Made by a program: the position numbers and the translations under genes. The notes under the pieces were generated by a model. That model was not told where the DNA came from, did not search any database, and saw only the letters and a program-made list of their open reading frames with translations. From a virus, in the IMG/VR virus record IMGVR_UViG_3300034812_000171, positions 1 to 28,213 of that record: a DNA stretch of 28,213 bases; one strand, given 5' to 3'. Positions within the stretch are counted from its first letter, which is position 1. Each line of letters opens with the position of its first letter. Below, piece by piece: positions 7,445 through 15,187 of the stretch.

Positions 7445-7464
7445 GGGGGAGCCAAAGCCCCCCC
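7445..7464 (-). promoter_or_regulatory. Stable intergenic hairpin without U-tract
   Basis: In the minus-strand RNA GGGGGGGC pairs with GCTCCCCC (one G-U wobble) around a TTTG loop. No T-run follows, so it is not a normal terminator. It lies between the major capsid and 181-aa genes and is similar in stem and loop to the terminator at 6813-6840. A role in RNA processing or protection of the capsid mRNA 3' end is possible. Confidence 0.55.
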
Positions 7465-7479
7465 TCCCTCGGTTAGTTA

Positions 7480-8418
7480 TCAAGTGTCGCGACGAACGCA
7501 AGCGGCGGAAGCCTCGTCCACAATCTGCGTACCTCCGTCGAACATCATCAAGATGCGAGTAAGGTCTGCACCAGTGGTGTTGCGCAAGTCGATGAAGCGG
7601 GCCTCCACGTGGTCGGTCAACACGTTCGTGCCGAAGTACAAGTTGTCCTTGCGAGAAGCCAGGAGCGTGTCGTCAGGGAATCCAGCGGGGCAAATGATTT
7701 CGTATCCCAAGTAGAACTTCGCCATCTGCGTAGCCAACACTGGGTTGTTGTCACCTGAAGCCAAGAACTGGAAGTACAACTGGAAGGTCTTACGGCTCAT
7801 GTAGATGACCGTGGCAGGGTCGCCAATCAAGGCGTCCGGCAAGTCAGCCACCAAAGATGCAAGGTGAGTAGCAATGCCAGTCAAGGCGTTGTCGTCACCC
7901 GTGAAGGCACCGTTCACCAACGTCTCGTTGGTTCCGGCACCCGCGACGTACTTGGCCATAATGCCGTCGTACAAGCCGTAGGTGGGGGAGCCACCATCGG
8001 TGAAGTCGTAGTTACCCTGCCAGATGTTGCGCTCGATGCTTTCAGCAACGCGAGCAGAGACGTACTGCGCGAGGAACTGCTCGTAGTCGCCGGGGACGGG
8101 AGCAAACGAACCACGCATCTGCTCGGCAGCCCAAGTGCGTGCCAGCTCGTGGTTGCAGATTTCCTCGTTGACCTGCAACTCGGTGGTCGTCAACACGACG
8201 TCTGAGATGTCGAGTGGAGTGGCAGGTGAAGAGAAGTCGCAAGAACGTGTGGCGATGGTGCCCTCTGTCACCTTGCGCAAGTTAGCCTTGTAGCGAACGT
8301 TGTCGAGAATAGTGCAGTACCCGTTCGCGATGGTGTCTGCGCTCAAAATTGCGGGAGCAACGAAAGGAACGGCAGCCGTGCCCGCGTACGTGCTATTCCC
8401 GAATGTCATATCAGCCAT
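7480..8418 (-). CDS. Major capsid protein
   Basis: The 312-aa protein follows the protease and scaffold genes in the standard head-gene order. It has an N-arm (MADMTFGNSTYAGTAAV), a long middle helix-rich stretch (QFLAQYVSARVAESIERNIW, about 115-134, resembling the HK97 spine helix) and beta segments near the end (ARFIDLRN, TRILMMFDGG). No motif suggests another function, and the length suits an HK97-fold capsid protein without a fused scaffold. It starts with ATG at 8418, 6 nt after the scaffold stop. The hairpin just after its stop fits high expression. Confidence 0.75.
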   Translation of the reverse strand: MADMTFGNSTYAGTAAVPFVAPAILSADTIANGYCTILDNVRYKANLRKVTEGTIATRSCDFSSPATPLDISDVVLTTTELQVNEEICNHELARTWAAEQMRGSFAPVPGDYEQFLAQYVSARVAESIERNIWQGNYDFTDGGSPTYGLYDGIMAKYVAGAGTNETLVNGAFTGDDNALTGIATHLASLVADLPDALIGDPATVIYMSRKTFQLYFQFLASGDNNPVLATQMAKFYLGYEIICPAGFPDDTLLASRKDNLYFGTNVLTDHVEARFIDLRNTTGADLTRILMMFDGGTQIVDEASAACVRRDT

Positions 8419-8424
8419 GATAGC

Positions 8425-9360
8425 TTATTTAGAAAATTGGTTTGCAAGGGCGCGGACGCGCTCTTCGATAGTCATGTTTGCAAGGTCGAGTGGCTCGGCC
8501 TTGGGTGCGCTTGGTGCCTTGTGCTTGAGGCCACCGTGGGCGCTCATCTTGTGCAACTGATCCAAGCGTTCGTTGGTTTGTGCGAGTGCCTCCTTGAGCA
8601 AGTCAATCTCGGACTTCTCTTCGATGGCGCTCAGCTCCTCCTTGGCCTCCTCGGCTTCGGGTTCTGCTTCAACCTCTACTTCCACCTCGACCTCTTTCTC
8701 GGCCTTTGGTGCTTCGGGGTTGACCTGCATTTCCTCCTTGTCCTTGTAGCCCATCTCCTCGTCTTCCTCTTCTGCCTCTACTTCGGCTTCGGGTTGTGCA
8801 TAGATTTCCTCCACCGCTACGGCGATGGCTTGAGCGACTTCTTCTCCGAGGTCCGGGAATCGCTCTTGGAGCATGGCGAAGACCAGCTCGGCGTTCAGTT
8901 CTACTTTCATGTCGGTAGTTTGTTCCTCGTCGGAGGAGAGTTTTTTCTTTCCTTTTTTGGATGGTTTGCCACCACCGTCGCCACCACCGTCGCCCTTGTC
9001 CTTCTTTTTGGCGGGCTTGGTCACGTCAATGTTAGGGACGTTGGCAGGCTTGCCGTCGGCACCTTTGCCTTCACCCTTGCCATCCGACACGGGCTTTTGG
9101 ACTTTGTTGATTTTGCCGATGTCTCCAATGGAGATAACCCCGCCGTCTGCGAGAGTGTAGTCGCCAGGGGGAAGCGGGATACGCTCGCCCTCGTCGTTGA
9201 TGATGTAGGCCTCGCCGTCCTCGACAAAGTCGTCGCCGTCGGTGTAGATGACGGTGCCGTTCTCGAGGGTGGCTTCTGCCAGTTCGGTACGTGTCTGCTC
9301 CACCGTCAAGTTGACGTTGAATTTGTGGAACAGTTCCTGCACTCTTTCTTGGATGGTCAT
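8425..9360 (-). CDS. Acidic scaffold-like protein
   Basis: The 311-aa protein is strongly charged and low complexity: a Lys/Gly linker near 110-140 (KKKDKGDGGGDGGGKPSKKG), a folded-looking helix (VELNAELVFAMLQERFPDL), then a Glu/Val-rich stretch with VEVEVEVEAEPEAEE and a C-terminal coiled coil (LLKEALAQTNERLDQL). This composition and its place between protease and capsid genes fit a scaffolding protein, used as core during procapsid assembly and then cleaved. Unusually, the first residues MTIQERVQELFHKF are echoed near the end by MTIEERVRALANQF. The ATG at 9360 lies 14 nt after the repeated intergenic element 9375-9405. Confidence 0.65.
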   Translation of the reverse strand: MTIQERVQELFHKFNVNLTVEQTRTELAEATLENGTVIYTDGDDFVEDGEAYIINDEGERIPLPPGDYTLADGGVISIGDIGKINKVQKPVSDGKGEGKGADGKPANVPNIDVTKPAKKKDKGDGGGDGGGKPSKKGKKKLSSDEEQTTDMKVELNAELVFAMLQERFPDLGEEVAQAIAVAVEEIYAQPEAEVEAEEEDEEMGYKDKEEMQVNPEAPKAEKEVEVEVEVEAEPEAEEAKEELSAIEEKSEIDLLKEALAQTNERLDQLHKMSAHGGLKHKAPSAPKAEPLDLANMTIEERVRALANQFSK

Positions 9361-9374
9361 GGGGTGCCGTTTTT

Positions 9375-9405
9375 TATATAAGGGAAAAGAGAGGTCAATC
9401 CTCAG
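9375..9405 (-). promoter_or_regulatory. Repeated intergenic element, copy B (possible phage promoter)
   Basis: The minus-strand sequence CTGAGGATTGACCTCTC continues into TTTTCCCTTATATA. About 24 of 31 positions match the element at 19541-19570, including a perfect 15-nt block (CTTTTCCCTTATATA). Both copies fill the short gap between a stop codon and a late-gene start. The TATATA end could act as a -10 box, giving a short leader for the scaffold gene. Confidence 0.5.
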
Positions 9406-9418
9406 AAGTTGGTGAAAA

Positions 9419-10762
9419 TTATTTTTCCGACTTTGGGTGCTTCTCTGGAAGCAGGTCGTTGTCTCCCGTGTACTTTTTGTTTTGAGGTCTGCCGTTCTTT
9501 ACCAAGTACAGGAAAGCGTTGACCCTAGCGAGTGCCCATTGCTGTTGACTCTTGACCTCGGGGCTGTGAGACGTTTGGAACGCACCCACCCCACGCTGGT
9601 AGACGACGCGAAGCTTGGCTACGCTGACGCCATACCCTAGGTCTTCTTTGTAGCGTTCGTTAAACTCGTCGCTCTTTTTTTGCAGAATCTCCTCGACCTC
9701 CTTGGGCACCTTTACCTTGCCCTCTTTGGATGCATCGCCGGGCTTGTTCTTGTCGCTCCCTCTTTTAGGGTTGGGGTTTTTGGTGTCGCTCTTTGGTGCC
9801 TTCTTGCTTTCCTTCACGCCACCACGCGGACCAATCTCTGCAAGCTCGTGTTCTAGTGCTTGGCAAAGTTCCTCCTTGAGCTTGGACTCCGCCCAACGCT
9901 TCGCAGCCTTGCCACCCCACAAGAGGTATGAGATGGTGCCACAGGCGCTCGTGTCGCTGGGGTCATAGTATTCCTCGGCGCGTGCCAAGTAGGAAGCCAT
10001 ACGTTTAACCGTCTCTAGGCTGACGGGCTCTCCGGCCTCTAACTGGGCACTGCGAATTCTACCAGTTCGCGTTGCGCATTTGTTGCCATGCTTCTCGTTC
10101 AGCTCCCTGCCTCGCTTGGCGTTGTTCCTGACTGCCTCGGGGTAGTCGCTGTACGATTCCATGACCACGCGCGTGCCGGACTTGGTTCGCTTGTCGGTCT
10201 TGACGATGGCCTTGGCTAGCTCGGCGAGCATCTCGTCCTCTGCGTTCTTCTTCATCTTGTCGACGAAGTAGCCCTCGATGGAGAAGCCCTTGACCTTCCC
10301 CTCCTTGCCCCACTCCTGCCATATCGCTTCGTTGTCCACCTTGACAGCCACCATCCACGTACCGACCGGGACGTCGAGGTCGTAGAGGTGCGACTTGTCC
10401 TGCTCTTTGTTTTCAACGATCCAAGACTCTACGACGGTCAGGCCGTGGATTTGGTGTTCGTGTTCGAGGGTGTGCTTGGCTTGGTTGCCGTGCTTTAAGT
10501 ACAACTCGCTCGCCTTGCGCACCGTGTTCTTGGAGAAATAGACGTAGAACTCGTCCTCCCCGTTCTTTCGGAAGATAGGCTTGTCAGGTACGAGGGCGGG
10601 TCCGATGAGGACGCGCTTGTCGGCGTCCACCTCTGCGAACTGCACGCGCTGTTCCTTGAGTGCGATGAAGTCTAGCTCAATGGCCGGACGGTCAACGAGG
10701 GATATGGCGTCGATGCCGTACAGCTCTGCCTCTTCGTCGATGATTAGTTCTACGATTCTCAT
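9419..10762 (-). CDS. Multidomain XkdF-like prohead protease fusion
   Basis: Three segments can be told apart. Residues 1-170 resemble XkdF-type phage serine proteases (IDAISLVDRPAIELDFIAL at 17-35, HEHQIHGLTVVESWIV at 101-116, KGFSIEGYF at 158-166 with Ser161 as the likely nucleophile and a His in 101-106). Residues 203-296 form the module often seen in phage proteins with YPEAVRNNAKRG (207-218) and LWGGKAAKRWAESKL (281-295). Residues about 365-438 match the DUF5824-type pattern, from memory (LGYGVSVAKLRVVYQRGVGAF, split here at 375-395, then QQWALARVNAFL and YTGDNDLLP). A basic linker joins the last two. The enzyme would cleave scaffold and capsid during maturation. It starts by ATGA overlap with the tape measure gene stop. 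Confidence 0.7.
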   Translation of the reverse strand: MRIVELIIDEEAELYGIDAISLVDRPAIELDFIALKEQRVQFAEVDADKRVLIGPALVPDKPIFRKNGEDEFYVYFSKNTVRKASELYLKHGNQAKHTLEHEHQIHGLTVVESWIVENKEQDKSHLYDLDVPVGTWMVAVKVDNEAIWQEWGKEGKVKGFSIEGYFVDKMKKNAEDEMLAELAKAIVKTDKRTKSGTRVVMESYSDYPEAVRNNAKRGRELNEKHGNKCATRTGRIRSAQLEAGEPVSLETVKRMASYLARAEEYYDPSDTSACGTISYLLWGGKAAKRWAESKLKEELCQALEHELAEIGPRGGVKESKKAPKSDTKNPNPKRGSDKNKPGDASKEGKVKVPKEVEEILQKKSDEFNERYKEDLGYGVSVAKLRVVYQRGVGAFQTSHSPEVKSQQQWALARVNAFLYLVKNGRPQNKKYTGDNDLLPEKHPKSEK

Positions 10763-12684
10763 AACGTTGCTTGGTCTTGGATTTGTTGGTTGGCTTGTTG
10801 TGCGTTGCTCACGTCCTGAGCGACGACAAAGGCTTGGATGGGTTCGGCCTGGCCTGCTCCCTCACCGAGGAAGGACAGGTCCAGTTGTGGTGCTTGCGTG
10901 CCCGCACCGACACCTGCACCCGCTCCAGCGGATAGGCTAGTGCTTGGCGTGTCGGGCTCTCCGCCTCCGCTACCTTGGAAGGTTTGCGATTTGATTTTCT
11001 GTACGTTGTTCAGTCCGGCCTTGACGGCTGCAACGGCTGCAAGACCACCGAGTACAGGTCCGACAAGGGGAACTTTCACTAAGCTGTTATAAGCCGACAC
11101 GGCGCTCTCGTAGGTAGAGATGAGGGCCTGTGCTGCTTGTATCTTCTTGGACCGCTCAAACGCTTTCTTCTGCTCTTTCTCGCTGTCGCCTTCGAACGCG
11201 GAGTTGAGGTCGGCGAGGACGCCCAAGGTGTTCTTGGTTGTCTCGATGAGCATCTCCTCGTCACCAAGGACAAGGTCACGGAATGCCTCCGCCTCTTCAC
11301 GACGTAGCCTCTTGCGTTTCTCGCTCTCGGTCTCTACGGCCTGCGTCTGCATTTTTTGGACCATGAGCGTTTTTGCTCCCGGGTCCTCCTCTTGTTCTAT
11401 CGGCTCAATATCCGCCCTAGCATCCCGCAGTCCGTCGCGTGTCTCTTGGAGTAGCTCCAGTTGCTCCCGGGCCTGCTCAATCAGTTGTTGATTAAGACCA
11501 AAGATGTTGGTCATGAGTTCGGTCTGCACGCCTGCACTCGTACCCCGTGCATCGGCTACCGCTATCTCTGCGTCGGCTACCGCTTGCAGTCTCTCCTCAG
11601 TCTCGCCTTGCAGTTCAATCTCCTGGCGGAGTAGTCGGGCCTTCTCCTCTTGGATAGCTACGTTCTCGTCCGCGATGCGCTGGTCTATCTCCGCAGCCAT
11701 CTCGGCAAACTTGATGCGCTCCTCAATGGAGAGGCGCTCGTCGTCGCGTTGCCTTTTGAGTTCCTCTACCTCTGCCCGGCTTTGTGCGGTGACTACGGCA
11801 AGGTCGCGTTCCCTGTCGGCTAGGTCTTGAAGTGCGAGGTCAAGGGCAACTGCTTGAGCCGACCCGCTGAACGCCTCCTTGGCAAACTCACCAACGGCCT
11901 TTGCCGTGTCGAGCATGGCGCTACCTACGGCCTTGGTTGCATCGACGACGGGGTTGGCCTCGATGTAGATTTTGGTGAGGCCATCTGCTGCAAGGCTTGC
12001 GGCCTCTTCGAACTCTCCGGAGAAGACAGCGCCGATGGCTTTGCCCAAGAGTCCGAACCCTTCGATGAGGGCCGTGACCTTGTCGGTGACGTAGCTCTTG
12101 ATGGTGTCGGCAAAGCCGATGACCTTCTCCTTGAGGGAGTCGAGCATATTGCCCGGGCTACTAAAGGCGTCAACGAAACGGTCCTTGAGTTCGGTGACTT
12201 TCTCGGTGATGCTTGCCAGCGCCTCTTGCGGGTTGTTGAATGCGTCCACAAGCACGTTCACCAGCTTCTCGCCTACCTTGACGACTGAGTTGATGACAGC
12301 ACCAAGGCCCGCCATGACAGCGGACAGCGCACCCGCCACGGTCTTGTTCTCGAGGAATGCAGCAAGGATAGGTTCCAGCACTTTGGTAAGAAGACCAAAG
12401 AGACCCGTCGCAGCGAGCGCCGCACCTACGGCTTTGAAGCCTGTGACGCCTGCATCCGCTGAAGCCTCTAACGCCTCGCCCGAAGCCTTAGCCTCTTTCG
12501 CTAGGTCCGACGTCGCGTCCGATGCTTTGTCGGCGCTCTTGGCTACGTCCTCGAGTTCGTCGTTCAGTCCCTCGGTAGCCTTGTTGGCCTCCTCGAGGTT
12601 CTTGCCGATTTTGGCCGTGGCCGTCTCTACGCCTCCCGTGTCGGCGTTGAATGTTAGGACGACTTCTTGATTCGTTACAGCCAT
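10759..12684 (-). CDS. Tape measure protein
   Basis: This 641-aa protein has the usual tape-measure layout: a helical N-terminus with Ala/Lys-rich repeats (EEANKATEGLNDELEDVAKS), a hydrophobic region near 85-150 (GAALAATGLFGLLTKVLEPI), long coiled coil from about 290 to 480 (EVEELKRQRDDERLSIEER), a second hydrophobic stretch near 555-580 (VPLVGPVLGGLAAVAAVKAG) and a Gly/Ala-rich tail. It would span the tail lumen and set tail length; at about 0.15 nm per residue this predicts a tail near 100 nm. Its presence argues for a long non-contractile or contractile tail, and no sheath gene is seen, so siphovirus is favoured. It overlaps the 57-aa gene by 10 nt. Confidence 0.85.
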   Translation of the reverse strand: MAVTNQEVVLTFNADTGGVETATAKIGKNLEEANKATEGLNDELEDVAKSADKASDATSDLAKEAKASGEALEASADAGVTGFKAVGAALAATGLFGLLTKVLEPILAAFLENKTVAGALSAVMAGLGAVINSVVKVGEKLVNVLVDAFNNPQEALASITEKVTELKDRFVDAFSSPGNMLDSLKEKVIGFADTIKSYVTDKVTALIEGFGLLGKAIGAVFSGEFEEAASLAADGLTKIYIEANPVVDATKAVGSAMLDTAKAVGEFAKEAFSGSAQAVALDLALQDLADRERDLAVVTAQSRAEVEELKRQRDDERLSIEERIKFAEMAAEIDQRIADENVAIQEEKARLLRQEIELQGETEERLQAVADAEIAVADARGTSAGVQTELMTNIFGLNQQLIEQAREQLELLQETRDGLRDARADIEPIEQEEDPGAKTLMVQKMQTQAVETESEKRKRLRREEAEAFRDLVLGDEEMLIETTKNTLGVLADLNSAFEGDSEKEQKKAFERSKKIQAAQALISTYESAVSAYNSLVKVPLVGPVLGGLAAVAAVKAGLNNVQKIKSQTFQGSGGGEPDTPSTSLSAGAGAGVGAGTQAPQLDLSFLGEGAGQAEPIQAFVVAQDVSNAQQANQQIQDQATL

Positions 12685-12848
12685 GTGATGAGCTTAGAGA
12701 TGAGGAACGCGATGCCACCCCAGAAGCCGACGTAGATGCACGTGGCGAGGAAGTAGTCGAGAGGGATGAGCCACCGGGGTAGGCGCCTCTTTACCTTGTG
12801 GTGCTGGAGAAGGTCAATGGCCTTCATGATGTGTTCGGGGTGCTTCAT
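12675..12848 (-). CDS. Small single-span membrane protein (57 aa)
   Basis: Starts at the ATG at 12848, which overlaps the stop of the 780-aa tail gene (ATGA, 12845-12848). The N-terminal half is basic (HHKVKRRLPRW) and the C-terminal half is hydrophobic (YFLATCIYVGFWGGIAFLIS), giving one membrane span with the N-terminus in the cytoplasm by the positive-inside rule. It lies between baseplate-type and tape-measure genes. A role in tail-tip or DNA-entry function is conceivable but not shown. The ORF is open further upstream, but that part is a shadow of the tail gene. Confidence 0.65.
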   Translation of the reverse strand: MKHPEHIMKAIDLLQHHKVKRRLPRWLIPLDYFLATCIYVGFWGGIAFLISKLITWL

Positions 12849-15187
12849 TGTGTAGGAGGTGTAGTTATGAGGCGGGCACGGCAGAGGCTCATGGGAGAGG
12901 TGCCACCGGGAACGCCTACAGGTATAGTCACCCAGTCGTATCCGTACCTCTCGCAACACGTTTGCGAACCGAAGTCAGGGGAGCCCGATGTTGAGCTGTT
13001 GAACAGGACGTACTGGTAGGTGCGGTCGTACCCTGTCGGGATGTCTTCGCAGATGGCTACGTCGGACAGAATCTTGATAAGCTCAACCTTGCACAACCCC
13101 TCGACGTTGGCGTCGTACTCAATCTTCAGCACGCGCCAGTATTCGTCCTGGATGAAGATGTTATCTGAGAACTCGAAGCCTGCGAGGTCTACGTTGTCGA
13201 GCCTCATGTGGCAGGTCATGATGCGAGCCTCGTTGGCGTACAGCTCGGTGGCGTACTGCGCCCAATATTCGAAGTACAGCGTGTTGGCTGCGTTGACCTC
13301 GATAGGAATGAACGGAGCCTCGGAGCCGTAGTTCAAGTCCAATGAGGACACCCGCGCCACGCGGTCCGAGTAGTTGGAGAAGATGGGTAGCTCGGTCTTC
13401 GTCACGGTACCCGGCGAGCTGATGTCGTCCTCGAGATACCAATCGCCGTAGGCCGAAGAGAGTCCCGTCCAGTATGCGACCATTGGCAAGGGGTTCTTGA
13501 CGGGTTGACCGTCGGATTGCACGCTCCGGTGGATAGGGATGTCCATGCCAGGGATCAAGCTCATCATGTACTGCCCGAAGGTGGTCTCTATCTTTTGGCT
13601 GCCCTTGGCGAAGTCGTTGCCCGGCTCGGTTATTTTGTACTCACCGTAGACCCTGTCGAGGGACTTCTGCACGGCGTCGGAGATAAAGTCCCCACCCTTC
13701 TTGTACGTCCACAGCGTCTGCTTCTTTTGGAGGTCCGTGGTGGGTTTGATGGTGACGTCTTTGGAGTAGTCCACCTTGCTCGTCCAGTCGTACTGCGTAC
13801 CCGTCGCCACGTAGTCCTGAAAGGGCTCGATGATGAGGTGGTTGGGCTTGTTCTTGTCCGGCACGAAGACAAGGTTGAACATCTTCTGCAAGCCGACAAG
13901 GAAGTCAATCTGCTTGACCTCTGGCAGGGAGGCTGCGACGTCAACGTCGAACTCGGAGTTGGCCGGGCTCGTGTCGTCAACGAAGAAGACGGTCGTGTTC
14001 TGCGTCAAGCCTAGCGTCGTGCCTCCACGAATCAAGCCGTAGTTGTCTACTTCGTAGCGGACCTCTAGCGTGTCGTTTTCCCCAAGGTCGATGCCGTTCC
14101 TTTGGAAGCCCGTGCCGTCGTGGCCGTACCCGCTGTAGGTCCATGTGGCCGTCTGCGTGAATTGGTTTGAGGACGTAGGCAAGAACAGGTTGACGGGTTG
14201 GTCGTACTCGGCCCCGTTCTTGTAGATGTACATTTTGATGCTCGTGGTGTAGGTCGAGTCGTACCCGCTCAAGCTGACCTTGAGGCGTATGGAGTATCGA
14301 CCCGCCACGGGAGCGGTGTACTGGTAGGTGGTGGCGTTAAAGTTGCCTCCGGCGTCCCATGCGTCGAGGATGTTGTCCTTGAGCTGTAGGGTTCCGCTCT
14401 GCGAGCCTCCGCTGTTCTCAAATACTTGCACGCTGTTGATGGCGACGCAGTTGTTCGACGGCTTCTCCTCCGCCTCGGGGTATGTGTTCCCGTTGACGCA
14501 CGGCATATACATATCCTGCGTGGGGCTGGCGCTGGCAGGGTCCACAAAGAAGTCACTCTCCCACGTGAAGCCTGCCTCATCCATGACAGCGTCGAGGAGC
14601 GAGTACAAGGAGACGAACGGCGTGAACTGGTTTTGGTAGATGCCTTGGTCACTACGCCAAGGGGGGTTGCCTTCGTCGTCGCCCTCCTGGCTCCAGTTAA
14701 ATCCACGGTCGACAAGACCGTAACGTATGTACGGAGCAATGCCCGTTGAGGCAGTCCAAGAGTATTCGAGGTTGGTGCGGTTCAGTTCGTGGTCAAGTGA
14801 GGACAGGTCGAGGTCTGAAAGCATCCCGTCACCGACGGCGCTCTTGAGGTCTACGGCACCACCAAAGAAGACGAGCTCGATGTCGGCGTACTTCTCCTTC
14901 TGCAAGTACACGGCCTTGATTTGGCAGAAGCCCGAGATGAGCGGGATGGAGTCGCGGAGCAGTTGCGCGGGGATGCGTTGCTTGACGTTGGACACACCCA
15001 CGGCGGTGGTGTCGTTGATGGGTCCGAAGTAGTCGAGGTTGTTGGGCGTAGCCGGGACGCGGAAGGTCTGCGAGAAGCTACCCGCCGGGCTGTTGATATT
15101 CTGCACGTCCGTGAACTGGAGCGTGAGGTTGACGCTGACGTCCTCGTACAGGTCTATCTCGTGGCCTTCTAGCGTGAGTCTTAGCAT
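12845..15187 (-). CDS. Large tail/baseplate protein of Bacteroidota phage type
   Basis: The 780-aa protein opens with LTLEGHEIDLYEDVSVNLTL and FTDVQNINSPAGSFSQTFRV, a pattern I know from large tail or baseplate proteins of Bacteroidota phages (nucleus: ligand-like beta domain, then SPAGSFSQTFRVPATPNN). Long Thr/Tyr/Ser-rich beta regions follow (GTLQLKDN, YSIRLKVSLSGYDSTY), consistent with a host-contact or baseplate hub role. There are no enzymatic motifs. It overlaps the 419-aa gene by 7 nt and the 57-aa gene by ATGA. The exact structural position is not derivable from sequence. Confidence 0.65.
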   Translation of the reverse strand: MLRLTLEGHEIDLYEDVSVNLTLQFTDVQNINSPAGSFSQTFRVPATPNNLDYFGPINDTTAVGVSNVKQRIPAQLLRDSIPLISGFCQIKAVYLQKEKYADIELVFFGGAVDLKSAVGDGMLSDLDLSSLDHELNRTNLEYSWTASTGIAPYIRYGLVDRGFNWSQEGDDEGNPPWRSDQGIYQNQFTPFVSLYSLLDAVMDEAGFTWESDFFVDPASASPTQDMYMPCVNGNTYPEAEEKPSNNCVAINSVQVFENSGGSQSGTLQLKDNILDAWDAGGNFNATTYQYTAPVAGRYSIRLKVSLSGYDSTYTTSIKMYIYKNGAEYDQPVNLFLPTSSNQFTQTATWTYSGYGHDGTGFQRNGIDLGENDTLEVRYEVDNYGLIRGGTTLGLTQNTTVFFVDDTSPANSEFDVDVAASLPEVKQIDFLVGLQKMFNLVFVPDKNKPNHLIIEPFQDYVATGTQYDWTSKVDYSKDVTIKPTTDLQKKQTLWTYKKGGDFISDAVQKSLDRVYGEYKITEPGNDFAKGSQKIETTFGQYMMSLIPGMDIPIHRSVQSDGQPVKNPLPMVAYWTGLSSAYGDWYLEDDISSPGTVTKTELPIFSNYSDRVARVSSLDLNYGSEAPFIPIEVNAANTLYFEYWAQYATELYANEARIMTCHMRLDNVDLAGFEFSDNIFIQDEYWRVLKIEYDANVEGLCKVELIKILSDVAICEDIPTGYDRTYQYVLFNSSTSGSPDFGSQTCCERYGYDWVTIPVGVPGGTSPMSLCRARLITTPPTQ

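Noticed and set aside
8437-9381. 314-codon plus-strand ORF opposite the scaffold gene
   Set aside because: Its Leu/Phe/Val-rich sequence is the antisense mirror of an acidic, Glu/Lys-rich coding region, with no start signal or recognisable motif.
9419-10762. Possibility that this gene is a MuF/ADP-ribosyltransferase toxin fusion
   Set aside because: No ADP-ribosylation motif (R-STS-EXE) is visible; the N-terminus fits an XkdF-like protease better.
12098-12670. 190-codon plus-strand ORF opposite the tape measure gene
   Set aside because: Ser/Ala-rich and without motifs; it arises because the tape measure codons rarely give stops on the other strand.
14269-14739. 156-codon minus-strand ORF inside the 780-aa tail gene
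   Set aside because: Ser/Thr/Arg-rich shadow in another frame with no motif; unlike the Dcm nested ORF it resembles nothing known.
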